From Chitinophaga filiformis (lineage in GTDB: Bacteria; Bacteroidota; Bacteroidia; Chitinophagales; Chitinophagaceae): 64,000 nt of DNA. Below the pieces are notes generated by a model that worked only from the letters and a program-made list of their open reading frames with translations, searched no databases and had not been told where the DNA came from. The stretch's first letter is position 1. Each line of letters begins with the position of its first letter. Shown one piece after another: positions 40,129-48,550 of the stretch. The translations under genes and the position numbers were made by a program. The stretch lies in NCBI RefSeq assembly GCF_021646545.1, contig NZ_JAKIRP010000019.1, positions 1 to 64,000 on the forward strand, in the 5' to 3' direction.

Positions 40129-40584
40129 TTACTTCTCGCTGAGCTTATTTGTTGTTTCACTCATTACTTCAATTGCCTTTAAAAAATAAGCTTCAATTAC
40201 TTTGAGGTCTTTATCCGAAAATGAAGCGATAATGCTTTCTGTTTCCTTCCGGAAATCCCGATACAGTGGTTCAAACAACGCCATTATATTTTCAGTGTTT
40301 GCCTCAATGATAACCTTCCGTCTGTCATCTTCAGCAAATCGTCTTTTCACCAGCTTTTTCTTCTCAAACCTGTCTATTAAACCGGTAATGGCGCCAGTAG
40401 TAAGCCCCGTCAGACCAGCCAGCTCGCCGGCTGTCATTTGTCCTTTTTCCAATAAGAATCCCAGGTACTTATGATCAGTTCCAGAAAATCCAGCCTTTCG
40501 CGCAATGGTTTCATGCATGTGAATGGAGGTATATGCATGTTGCTGGCTCAGTTTCCTTACGCGTTTGATCAGATCGGCGTTCAT
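40129..40584 (-). CDS. MarR-family transcriptional regulator
   Basis: 151 residues, the family's usual size. The winged helix-turn-helix is visible in KGQMTAGELAGLTGLTTGAITGLIDRFEKKKLVKRRFAEDDRRKVIIE, with helices either side for dimerisation. MarR proteins usually repress their own operon and release DNA when a ligand binds. It precedes the rph-like gene by 26 bases on the same strand, so it most likely controls that gene. A palindromic operator-like site lies immediately upstream. Confidence 0.9.
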   Translation of the reverse strand: MNADLIKRVRKLSQQHAYTSIHMHETIARKAGFSGTDHKYLGFLLEKGQMTAGELAGLTGLTTGAITGLIDRFEKKKLVKRRFAEDDRRKVIIEANTENIMALFEPLYRDFRKETESIIASFSDKDLKVIEAYFLKAIEVMSETTNKLSEK

Positions 40585-40594
40585 TTTATCTTAT

Positions 40595-40646
40595 TTAGTA
40601 AACATCTTAGTTACTAAGATAATATTATTTCGGTAGAATGTCCAAA
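40595..40646 (-). promoter_or_regulatory. MarR/rph promoter with overlapping palindromic operator
   Basis: The palindrome ATCTTAG-TTA-CTAAGAT lies at 40604-40620, and an extra half site TTAGTAA at 40595-40601 is the complement of TTACTAA at 40611-40617. On the minus strand TTTG (40643-40646) and TATCTTAG (40614-40621) are 21 bases apart, so the palindrome would cover the -7 box and start point, 20-37 bases before the MarR ATG at 40584. This arrangement fits autorepression; no experimental support. Confidence 0.55.
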
Positions 40647-40775
40647 TAATTTGTCGTTTTTTTTATCCGGTTCACTGGCATGCACTTCCGTGTCAGTGTA
40701 AGGCACAGCAATGGCGACATTGATTTAACAAAAAGCATTATATTAGCATTCCATTAGTATTTAGCGCCAACACCT

Positions 40776-41462
40776 ATGAACTATCAGATCATAAAAGACG
40801 AAGATATTCTCAGACAATTTATTGCATGGCTGCCTGATCTTGAAGATGGGGAAACCTATTATGTAGGGTTATTGGCAAGAAGCAAGTATACAGACGGCAA
40901 CACCATTAAATCTGACAAACAGCAGCTAAAGAGATTCACCAGCAGGAAGGAAGATCTGTTTTATAAGATATGGCAACTGGAATGTCCCGTAGGTGCTTAC
41001 ACGCATAAAGGCACTCCTATTCCGCAGGAATCACTGGCCATCTACATTACGCCTAATCCCCGTAGTATGTATGACGCGACGTTCAGTGGTCTTACCACAC
41101 TTGCCAAATGCATACAGCATCAGAAGAAAACGCACAATCCACACCAGGAAGTGATGAATGAGATACAGCGGTCAAAAAGCAGAAGTTGTTTTGTTGATTT
41201 TGATATTGATTATAAAGAATCGGATTATGAGCAATTCCTGAAGCCATGGGTATTTGAAAGAGTAGGCCATTCAGCGAATGTGAAGTTCATTGAAACGAGG
41301 GGCGGCTACCATGTACTTGTTGATCCTTCAACGGTAGAAGAGCGGTTTAAAAAGAACTGGTACCAGGAGCTCGCGAAACACCCGCATACGGATCAGACAG
41401 GAGATCAACTGATACCTATTCCGGGATGTACACAGGGTGATTTTATGCCGAGGTTTGTGTAG
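40776..41462 (+). CDS. Stand-alone protein with archaeo-eukaryotic-primase-like motifs
   Basis: 228 residues, cytosolic. Motifs in order: SCFVDFDID (Asp141, Asp143, Asp145, the expected metal-binding DxD), ETRGGYHVLVD (residues 173-183, like the S/T-x-x-x-H motif of primase-polymerases), and DQLIPIPGCTQGDF (about 210-223), resembling the conserved segment that follows in this fold. The N-terminal 130 residues have no recognised domain. No helicase, ligase or polymerase neighbour is present. It could be a small primase or a non-catalytic or toxin-related derivative. It overlaps the convergent gene by 58 bases. Confidence 0.6.
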   Translation: MNYQIIKDEDILRQFIAWLPDLEDGETYYVGLLARSKYTDGNTIKSDKQQLKRFTSRKEDLFYKIWQLECPVGAYTHKGTPIPQESLAIYITPNPRSMYDATFSGLTTLAKCIQHQKKTHNPHQEVMNEIQRSKSRSCFVDFDIDYKESDYEQFLKPWVFERVGHSANVKFIETRGGYHVLVDPSTVEERFKKNWYQELAKHPHTDQTGDQLIPIPGCTQGDFMPRFV

Positions 41463-41950
41463 GGGGTACTACCGCGCAGCGCATTCACACTAACAATAGT
41501 GTATCCTTTGCCCCCTTGTTCAATCCTGATGAGCACCGTTTCCTTTTCATTTTCAGGTGTCAGAATTACTTCTTTGTCAAGTATACGCGCCAGGTCTGTC
41601 ATGAATTTCATCAACTTTTCATGGTCTTTAAGCGAATCAAACTCTTTTGGACAAATGTCGTTTTCTATTTCCGACTCGTCAGCTAAATAAGCATTTATTA
41701 CAATTTCATCTATGAACACACTTGCAATTGAGCTAAGGTCATGCTCGCCATTCCAATATTCTTCAATAATCCCGATGTCAATCCTGTCTTCATATCTGTC
41801 AACTTTACCATTATACCACTTAACACGATAATTTTCATTCACATAGTCTATCCACTTTTTCCAGTCTTGCCTGTCAGCACGCAAAACAAGCATGTCCCGC
41901 AAAGAACCATCCCGATAGTAAATCTCATGCTTTAATTCTGTCCAGGTCAT
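41405..41950 (-). CDS. Acidic protein of unknown function, possibly immunity-like
   Basis: 181 residues, acidic, Trp- and Tyr-rich (MTWTELKHEIYYRDGSLRDM, DWKKWIDYVNENYRVKWYNG). No membrane segment or signal. The composition and size resemble small proteins often found alone near toxin loci, but no family is recognised. Its 3' end overlaps the end of the primase-like gene on the other strand by 58 bases, so one of the two C-termini may be longer than ancestral. Confidence 0.6.
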   Translation of the reverse strand: MTWTELKHEIYYRDGSLRDMLVLRADRQDWKKWIDYVNENYRVKWYNGKVDRYEDRIDIGIIEEYWNGEHDLSSIASVFIDEIVINAYLADESEIENDICPKEFDSLKDHEKLMKFMTDLARILDKEVILTPENEKETVLIRIEQGGKGYTIVSVNALRGSTPYTNLGIKSPCVHPGIGIS

Positions 41951-42351
41951 TGTTGGTCATCTGTTGGTTTAAAAAATCAAGTGTGGCGGGTATTACCCGT
42001 ACATTAAGCTAAACACATGTATACTTCGTGTCCAGACTATTCAGACACGAAATTAGTCATTTGTATGTTGTTTGTATCCCAATAGTATAAAAAATCAATT
42101 TCCCGTTGTCCCCGTAATTTGGAGAAGACAGAGACGAAAAATTGCCATTAACAACGGGTTAACGCATTTCTCTCTTTTTATTGATAAATTGCTATCACGC
42201 GTAATAAACCAAAACAACTAATCAGCAGTCAATATACTCCGCGGTAAAGCGACATCTCGTCCCAATGTCCGAAGAAAGACACTCCAGAGCTGTAGGGCAC
42301 CAGATAACACCAAGTGCTTATATATTATAAACCAAATATCTACATCAGATA
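41951..42351. other. Intergenic region, 401 bp
   Basis: Very AT-rich with no supported gene. The short inverted repeat CCCGTTGT (42102-42109) and ACAACGGG (42151-42158) flanks a 41-base spacer; significance is doubtful. Confidence 0.45.
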
Positions 42352-42996
42352 ATGACTAACATCAATAAACTTTTACTGATTGGTCTCCTCTTTCCCCTAT
42401 CCGCTTGGGGACAAGATAATAAAAGTGAAACTGCAGGTTCCAGGGACAAATATTCGAAGTACATTAAACAACTTGAAGGCGGGGACTTGAATATTGATTA
42501 TACTGATTTTAGAAATAGTTTTTTAGACAGTGAGCAATTCGGGCGTAAACGAACAAACTACTATACGTTAAAGCAAAAGGTTCGTTCAGAAATTAATAAT
42601 AGCAACTATCAGGAAGTAATCAAATTAACTAAAGATCTGTTGGATCTTGACTATACAAGCATGTCTGCCCATAGTTACCTGCATCACGCATACGGAATGA
42701 TCGGTGACACTGCAAATCAAAAGAAGCATCAGAACATAGAACTTGGGCTTATATATTCAATTATAAAAAGTGGTGACGGTAAGACCTGCGAGACAGGTTG
42801 GCATGTGACACAAATTGAAGAGGAATATTACATTTTAAATATTATCGGCGCACAACTACAAATCCAAAGTATAAGTAACTCCGGTAAAAATGCTTGCGAC
42901 AAAATGATTGTAAAAACCTCAGAGGGAAAAACAGAAACATACTACTTTGAGGCGAACAAAGTGTTTGAAATGGAAAAGAAGTTGTTCGAACAATAG
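42352..42996 (+). CDS. DUF4919-domain secreted protein
   Basis: 214 residues with a signal peptide (KLLLIGLLFPLSAWGQ). The mature sequence contains the DUF4919 pattern: LEGGDLNIDYTDFRNSFLDSEQF, DLDYTSMSAHSYLHHAYGMIGD and HQNIELGLIYSIIKSGDGK with the C-terminal segment ETGWHVTQIEEEYYIL. The family is common in Bacteroidota and has no known activity; the middle looks like a short helical TPR-type repeat. Single gene. Confidence 0.75.
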   Translation: MTNINKLLLIGLLFPLSAWGQDNKSETAGSRDKYSKYIKQLEGGDLNIDYTDFRNSFLDSEQFGRKRTNYYTLKQKVRSEINNSNYQEVIKLTKDLLDLDYTSMSAHSYLHHAYGMIGDTANQKKHQNIELGLIYSIIKSGDGKTCETGWHVTQIEEEYYILNIIGAQLQIQSISNSGKNACDKMIVKTSEGKTETYYFEANKVFEMEKKLFEQ

Positions 42997-43124
42997 AGTA
43001 TGCATTAACTAATGAAATCATAAAAGGTAAATGCCGGATTTTGTTGTTGTGTATTTTAAACTACGAATAAGCCGAAAGTAAAGGATTGCTTTTATATATT
43101 GGCTCGCATCACACCGGGTAATTA

Positions 43125-44495
43125 TTAATGATCATCTTCTTTCACGAAATATAGTACAAACGGTATACATACCAGGAAAATAATCCCTATAATCAGAATG
43201 GTAATATAGGCAGAATCCAATCGGGTCAGATCTACTTGCTGGTTTAAGCGAGCGGAGAATAGTGCAATCCCGAGGGCTCCGCCCAGGTGCTTAATAATGT
43301 TATAAAGCGCTGTCCCGTGACCAACCTGCTTACCTTCGAGCGTTGAAAGTGTCAAGGTACTTAACGACACGGATAATATCCCCACGGCCAGGTTACGAAT
43401 CACTAGTAATCCTAAAACGTATACAGGGCTTAAATCCGCGAATGCTGTCCTGTATAGCATATAAGCATAAATGGCAAAAAACAGCATACCCGTTGCTATC
43501 AGATATTTCAATGCTTTTTCTCTCTCTATGAGGAGAGCGGTAACTGCGAGCATGACAACAATGGAGCCGATATTCGTCCACAGTGGTATTGCTGGCAATT
43601 GCGTTGCCCATCCCAGCAATGACATAAACACAATGGAAGAAGCCGCGACACTTAAGGCTGTAATAAAAGACAATATCAGGCCGGTACGTAGGGAGACACG
43701 TCGCAATACACTTGCCTTTTCCAGTCGGGATCTAAATATAAGCTGCATGTAAATAAAAAACGCTATGCCAGTTAAGCCAATTACTAATAATGCGATGAAG
43801 AACAACCTGCTGAACCAGTCTGCACGATGTCCCCTTGCAATGATAATATACAGGCAAGAGGTTCCAACTGCCAGCATTATTGTACTTAACCAATCTTCGC
43901 CTTTCTCGTAAGATCCGTTTCTCACACAAGTTAATATCAGCACACAGAGAATAACACCTACTGGAATGTTGACAAAAAAGATGAACGGCCAGGAATAATT
44001 ATTTGTTATATAACCTCCGAAAGGTGATGCCAATGCTCCGGCTGCAAGTACACCGAGAGTAAAAAACGCCTGCGAGGTTGCCCGTTTTTTGCCCGGCCAG
44101 CTTTCGGTGACAATAGTATGTGACAGCACCAGCATACCACCTCCGCCAAGTCCTTGCAGAAACCGGAAAGTAACCAACTCCTGAATACCAACAGCATTAC
44201 CGCAGAAAAAAGAACAAACCGTAAACAGCATAACTGAGATGGCGAAGTAATTTCTCCTGCCAATCCGCCTGGAAAGCCAATTACTGAAAGGCATTATCAC
44301 TATATTAGCAAGAGAATAAGCCGTCATCACCCAGCTTACCTCATCTGGCGATACGCCCAGGTTCCATCTTATATCTGAAAAAGCGACGTTTGCGATTGAG
44401 ATATCCATCACCGAGAGCAAGGCGCAGATAATAGCAATAAGAGTTATAAGTGCGCGGCGAAAGCCATATTCAACCAAAGAAGGCAATTGTTCCAT
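43125..44495 (-). CDS. DHA2-type MFS drug exporter (EmrB/QacA subfamily)
   Basis: 456 residues with about 14 hydrophobic segments. Subfamily motifs: SVMDISIANVAF after the first helix (the D-x-x-I/V-V-N-V-A-L motif of DHA2), NWLSRRIGRRNYF (motif A), FRFLQGLGGGGMLVLSHTIV (motif B-like) and GVLAAGALASPFGGYITNNYSWPFIFFVNIPVG (motif C region). Predicted proton-driven efflux of toxic organic compounds across the inner membrane. It is normally paired with a membrane-fusion partner (EmrA type), which is not adjacent here. No local regulator is visible. Confidence 0.85.
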   Translation of the reverse strand: MEQLPSLVEYGFRRALITLIAIICALLSVMDISIANVAFSDIRWNLGVSPDEVSWVMTAYSLANIVIMPFSNWLSRRIGRRNYFAISVMLFTVCSFFCGNAVGIQELVTFRFLQGLGGGGMLVLSHTIVTESWPGKKRATSQAFFTLGVLAAGALASPFGGYITNNYSWPFIFFVNIPVGVILCVLILTCVRNGSYEKGEDWLSTIMLAVGTSCLYIIIARGHRADWFSRLFFIALLVIGLTGIAFFIYMQLIFRSRLEKASVLRRVSLRTGLILSFITALSVAASSIVFMSLLGWATQLPAIPLWTNIGSIVVMLAVTALLIEREKALKYLIATGMLFFAIYAYMLYRTAFADLSPVYVLGLLVIRNLAVGILSVSLSTLTLSTLEGKQVGHGTALYNIIKHLGGALGIALFSARLNQQVDLTRLDSAYITILIIGIIFLVCIPFVLYFVKEDDH

Positions 44496-44918
44496 AGGAT
44501 TGCAGGGAAGGGATTTCTATTTCTGTTGCGAAGATAGCGTGCCTGGTCCTTATTTCAAACACCCCATATCGCTGCTACTCTGCACTTTAACATCGCCGTA
44601 TCTTCTGAATTCATCTAAAAAAATACTACTTTTTAATGCAAAGACTATAACTCCATCCTATGAGCATGACCGTTAAGCTCCTTCGGGCAACAAACGCTGA
44701 CTTGGAAGCATACCTGCAAGACAGTTCTCAGTTGGAGAAAAAAATCTATGGCGATCCAGAACAAGATCCTCAGCTCTTTTTGTTGACCAGGGCTTTCTAA
44801 GCCCTATCACCCGATTATCAATGCTTTGCCCCAGCATCGTTCAAAAATCGCCTGTTGTCACTCCTACCGGTATAATATATTCCAAATAATCTATATTTGA
44901 GTCTTATTTCAAATTCCT
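44496..44918. other. Intergenic region, 423 bp
   Basis: Holds the DUF1877 remnant (44660-44800) and an exact TAnnTTTG-type box, TATATTTG at 44892-44899, 20 bases before the next ATG. No -33 element was found at the right distance. Confidence 0.5.
44660..44800 (+). pseudogene. Truncated DUF1877-type gene remnant
   Basis: A 46-codon frame from ATG 44660 to TAA 44800 encodes MSMTVKLLRATNADLEAYL followed by QDSSQLEKKIYGD. This opening matches the N-terminus of DUF1877 (YfbM-like) proteins, which are normally about 150-180 residues. After residue 46 the similarity stops and no continuation is found in any frame before 44918, so it is a decayed fragment. Confidence 0.65.
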
Positions 44919-45518
44919 ATGGACACTTTAGACATCGTGAAGATTTTAGGCACTGGTATCGCCGGATTTGGTTTTTTGCTGATGTATCTCGCTTATAAAC
45001 TGATTGCCAGCCTGGTTACCCTGCCCAAAGTTAACCCTGCCATTCTTAAAATGATCAATCGTTACATGCTGGTTTGTTTCATCATGACCGTAACAGTGGG
45101 CGTATTTACATTTATGTCTACCTCTTACAAAAATGACCTGATTTCCAACCAGGAAGCTGTGATCAAAAGCAAGGACACCGCATTGAACATCCTGACCACC
45201 TCTCAGAAAAGTAAACTGCTTGCCGACAGCGTATCAAAAGCTACAGATAGCCAGACGATCGCTGAGGTACAGTCCAGGCAAAACAGCTATCTCGATACGC
45301 TGCAGAAGTACATCGAGAGCCAGCATAATCCAACACAGCGCGAGCGATTTAACCGATACAAAACTTCGCTATCTACCATCGCCGATTCGTTGACTATGTC
45401 AAATGTGGATCACAGAAGAAGGGAATTTCTGAGGGAGAAGTATGTAACACTCAACGATTCAATTAGCAGATTGTCCCTGAAAGTGGTGGACAACCAGCTA
45501 CCCGGTATCATAAAATAA
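44919..45518 (+). CDS. Membrane protein with coiled-coil C-terminal half, unknown function
   Basis: 199 residues. Two membrane helices (about 9-32 and 48-66) are followed by a long, polar helical region (about 72-185) rich in Lys, Ser, Gln and Asp that probably extends as coiled coil (KDTALNILTTSQKSKLL, RQNSYLDTLQKYIESQ). No enzyme motif. No partner is evident. A strong terminator follows after four bases. Confidence 0.65.
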   Translation: MDTLDIVKILGTGIAGFGFLLMYLAYKLIASLVTLPKVNPAILKMINRYMLVCFIMTVTVGVFTFMSTSYKNDLISNQEAVIKSKDTALNILTTSQKSKLLADSVSKATDSQTIAEVQSRQNSYLDTLQKYIESQHNPTQRERFNRYKTSLSTIADSLTMSNVDHRRREFLREKYVTLNDSISRLSLKVVDNQLPGIIK

Positions 45519-45521
45519 GCT

Positions 45522-45559
45522 AATAAAGCCTGCTGCATTGTCTTGCGGCAGGCTTTATT
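45522..45559. terminator. Terminator after the coiled-coil membrane protein
   Basis: AATAAAGCCTGC (45522-45533) pairs with GCAGGCTTTATT (45548-45559) around 14 bases. The A-rich and T-rich flanks make it usable in either direction; the convergent gene ends at 45588. Confidence 0.8.
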
Positions 45560-45587
45560 CCCTTGTTTGCTAACGAGGGCTGTCTTC

Positions 45588-46358
45588 TCAGGGCTTCACT
45601 ACCAACCCCTGCTCAGGCACATACTTGTCATATTCCATGTGCCTGGCAATACGCATCGCTTCTGCCTCCCCCCTCAGTTTCGCCACCAGGTGCAGCGCAC
45701 CATCTATGCCTGCGGAAATACCTGCAGTGGTAATGATACGTCCATTATCCACATAGCGTACATTGGCCAGTACTTTGGCGGAAGGCACGACCCTCTGCAA
45801 TGACTGGATGCTGTTATGGAAAGTTGTCACCGTAAGATTGTCCAGCAAACCGGCACGCCCCAATACAAATGCGCCAGTGCACACGGAGAAGTAACCTTTC
45901 GTGCCGGCATCCCGGCTTTTGATCCAACTGATCACTTCCGGATCTTTGGCAGCAACATCATCATCGCCACCGAATATCGCGAAGAAATCTGCCGGCGGCG
46001 CATCTTGTATACTGTAGTCGGGATTCACTTTTAATACGCGCTGTACGGTTACAGGCGCTTTGGTTTTACCTACCGTGAATATCTTAAACCCGGCATAGGA
46101 AAATACCTCCAGCGGACCTGCAAAATCAAGCACCTCAGTACCATCATACAGGTAAAAGCAGATGCTGTATGGCTGCTGCGCTGATACCTTTGCGGTATCA
46201 CGGAGCACCAGCGTCATACCGCAATGCGGGCACATACCCGGCTTGTGATATACAATCGAGTCGCATGGGCCACAGGGTGGACAAACATAATCGGGTTCTT
46301 TTTGTTGTGCCATTCCCCATAAAGGCATGCACAACAATAACATAAGGAGATGTTTCAT
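45588..46358 (-). CDS. Secreted DJ-1/PfpI-family protein with N-terminal Cys-rich metal-binding motif
   Basis: 256 residues. A signal peptide (LLMLLLCMPLWGMAQ) is followed by a short Cys-rich module (YVCPPCGPCD ... KPGMCPHCGMTL, about 24-50) resembling heavy-metal-binding domains of copper systems. The rest is a DJ-1/PfpI domain: LYDGTEVLDFAGPLEVFSYAG, FFAIFGGDDDV, SVCTGAFVLGRAGLLD with nucleophile-position Cys, and TTAGISAGIDGALHLVAKL. The domain is related to the ligand-binding half of GlxA regulators but lacks their AraC part. Predicted periplasmic; function unknown. Its downstream neighbour on the same strand is the full regulator form. Confidence 0.75.
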   Translation of the reverse strand: MKHLLMLLLCMPLWGMAQQKEPDYVCPPCGPCDSIVYHKPGMCPHCGMTLVLRDTAKVSAQQPYSICFYLYDGTEVLDFAGPLEVFSYAGFKIFTVGKTKAPVTVQRVLKVNPDYSIQDAPPADFFAIFGGDDDVAAKDPEVISWIKSRDAGTKGYFSVCTGAFVLGRAGLLDNLTVTTFHNSIQSLQRVVPSAKVLANVRYVDNGRIITTAGISAGIDGALHLVAKLRGEAEAMRIARHMEYDKYVPEQGLVVKP

Positions 46359-46423
46359 ATACTATTATTGTTCTCGCAAATTACCACGCGGCATGGTGTA
46401 AAGAAGGACAATCGGCCTGCTAA

Positions 46424-47356
46424 TCAGGCCATTTTAGCTGTTCCACCCGCCTTCTTTGCCAGCTGGCTCAGTTGCCGGGTGCTGCCAATACCACAGGCTT
46501 TGGCTACCCATGCCAGCTTCTGGCCATCTTTTAGTAGTTGTGTGGCCTTTTCTTCGCGTAGATCACGGATGTAATCTCCAATGGTAATGCCGGTAGTGGA
46601 TTTGAACAGACGGGTAAGATTCCGCGGCGACATATATACCATTGCCGCCAGTTCGGTGATCGTTAGTTTCGTATGCAGATGATGAGTGATGTAATCCTGT
46701 ACTTCATGTATCTGGTGGTTGATATGCTGCCGGTGCTGCAGATGAATACTATGCTGGGAAGCCTCTCCGTCGCGACGAATGTATACCACCATGTCTTTGG
46801 CTACCGTATATGCGAAAGTGGGGCCATACTGTTCTTCCACCAGAAACAGCGCCAGGTCTATACCTGTGGAAATACCTGCGCTCGTGTAAATGTTGTCGCT
46901 CTTCACGAACAACCTGTTTTCAATTACCTGCAACTTTGGGAAGTGTTGCTGTAAAGCGGCGGTATAGCCCCAATGTGTAGTGCAGCTACGGCCATCGAGC
47001 AGCCCGGCTACCGCCAGCGCGAATGCGGCGGTGCAAACAGAACATACCGTGGCGCCCACCGCAGCAGCATGTTGTAACCAGGGGATCCATACACTGTCAT
47101 CTGTACGGTCCCACTTCGAAATGTCCATCCCGGCAACTATCACTATATCGTCAGATTGAATGCTGACAGCATCCAGAGGTTCCACGCGGGTAAACCCTAA
47201 TCCTGAAGAAGTACCAGGGGCAGTATAGGGCGACACATACCGCAATTCATACGGATGTCCGCAACAACCCGCTTCGTAAAAAACTGTCACAGCCCCGGCC
47301 AGATCCAGCAAATGTACATGGTCAAACAGAAAAAATACGACACGTTTCTTTTCCAT
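46424..47356 (-). CDS. GlxA-family transcriptional regulator (DJ-1/PfpI plus AraC)
   Basis: 310 residues from the ATG at 47356 (MEKKRVVFF); the frame extends upstream to 47404, but the extra residues are atypical. The N-terminal DJ-1/PfpI domain has FFLFDHVHLLDLAGAVTVFYEAG, CSVCTAAFALAVAGLLDGRSCTTHW and YTSAGISTGIDLALFLVEEQYG. The C-terminal AraC-type helix-turn-helix region has LHTKLTITELAAMVYMSPRNLTRLFKSTTGITIGDYIRDLREEKATQLL. It probably activates or represses a catabolic or stress gene in response to a small ligand. Transcribed toward its secreted relative, 66 bases apart. Confidence 0.85.
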   Translation of the reverse strand: MEKKRVVFFLFDHVHLLDLAGAVTVFYEAGCCGHPYELRYVSPYTAPGTSSGLGFTRVEPLDAVSIQSDDIVIVAGMDISKWDRTDDSVWIPWLQHAAAVGATVCSVCTAAFALAVAGLLDGRSCTTHWGYTAALQQHFPKLQVIENRLFVKSDNIYTSAGISTGIDLALFLVEEQYGPTFAYTVAKDMVVYIRRDGEASQHSIHLQHRQHINHQIHEVQDYITHHLHTKLTITELAAMVYMSPRNLTRLFKSTTGITIGDYIRDLREEKATQLLKDGQKLAWVAKACGIGSTRQLSQLAKKAGGTAKMA

Positions 47357-47503
47357 GCTACTAAGATAGGCAATGAATCGCCTATTCTGCTTACCCCGGG
47401 GCACCTGGATTGCCTGCCGGCAATTTTGGATCCGGGGTGGGCGCTATACTTAAATAGGCCTCACCCCGGAAGAATCGCTTTCCATCAAATAAATGATGAA
47501 GAA

Positions 47504-48250
47504 CTAATTATTGTCAACTTTCCTGTCATGCAATTCCTGGAAATGGCGCGCATTGTTACCCTCCAGGCGGTTCAATTTTTCTATCTGTTCCGGTGAAGCT
47601 TCAAAAATATGCTTCACCAGCAGCCAGGTCACCGTTTCCGTATAAGGAGGCGTTGTTAAGGACCCGTTATAGTGGTAATAATGCAGGACGCCCGCCTGGG
47701 CAAGCAGTTCATTGATGTTTATATACTCATTTGACAAATGATTGGTTGCGCCCGTACTGTCAGGAATGGCATTCAGAAATTTGTCCAGGAACGGGTTTGC
47801 CTTTCCTTCTTTGAACAACAAACCTACCACCAGGTAAACAGGCCCCTGATCACCTTTCTGCTTCAACGTATGCACCATGTGCAGCTCCATGGGATAAGTA
47901 ATACCATCGATAAGGTGCTCTGATGGCGTATGGAAATGGAACTGTTTAAAATCATACACTTGCCCCTCATAACCAAGCGTATTACCGTCATCATACTTAA
48001 CCTGTATGGCATGACCAAGGTTTACGATCGTTTTAGTAGAAGGATGATAATTGAATGTCACTTTATGGATAGTGGCGTGCTTGCTGTCTGAAGACACAAT
48101 ATTAACAGGCGATTGCCGATTGCCCTGATCAGAAGCGGGCATAGTATACAATTCCTCATGTTCGCTCACAGACAGATGGTGTTCCTGTGCAAAGCCAACA
48201 CCGGCATAGCAGGTGAAGCCTGTACACAGCATAAGTGCTAGTACTTTCAT
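47504..48250 (-). CDS. Alpha-class carbonic anhydrase
   Basis: 248 residues with a signal peptide (ALMLCTGFTCYAGVGFAQ). Diagnostic segments of the alpha family are present: GNRQSPVNI, the zinc ligands in FKQFHFHTPSEH and ELHMVH, the active-site Glu in PSEH, YNGSLTTPPYTETVTW and LVKHIF. Length is normal for bacterial alpha-CAs. It catalyses hydration of CO2 to bicarbonate in the periplasm. Single gene. Confidence 0.9.
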   Translation of the reverse strand: MKVLALMLCTGFTCYAGVGFAQEHHLSVSEHEELYTMPASDQGNRQSPVNIVSSDSKHATIHKVTFNYHPSTKTIVNLGHAIQVKYDDGNTLGYEGQVYDFKQFHFHTPSEHLIDGITYPMELHMVHTLKQKGDQGPVYLVVGLLFKEGKANPFLDKFLNAIPDSTGATNHLSNEYININELLAQAGVLHYYHYNGSLTTPPYTETVTWLLVKHIFEASPEQIEKLNRLEGNNARHFQELHDRKVDNN

Positions 48251-48550
48251 GGTTTGAATAATAACTTATTTCATTGTTACGCTACAAACATACTACCTAT
48301 CATGCCAGCTTCACCGCTGTGAAGCCCCGCAGGCGAAAACTGTCGATGAAAAGGCACCACCCGTCGTTCAACGGAAATTCCGGCCACCTGCTGAAATAAG
48401 TACATCTGAACCATGTACATTCAAACTTCTCCTATATTAAATCTGATAACGCTTCCAGTCGCTGCCTTCTTCCCCGTGGCCCTCAAAAAAGGCTAAGTCC
48501 ACGGGCAAGATTTAATTTAACTAACTTTATGACATAATTGTGTTTGACAT
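48251..48550. other. Divergent intergenic region, 300 bp
   Basis: Contains a small perfect hairpin GCTTCAC-CGCT-GTGAAGC at 48308-48325 and TAACTTTA (48521-48528), a 7/8 match to a -7 box, about 25 bases before the histidine kinase ATG. No gene is supported. Confidence 0.45.

Noticed and set aside
42102-42158. Inverted repeat CCCGTTGT/ACAACGGG as a mobile-element end or riboswitch
   Set aside because: Only eight bases with a 41-base spacer in AT-rich DNA; likely chance.
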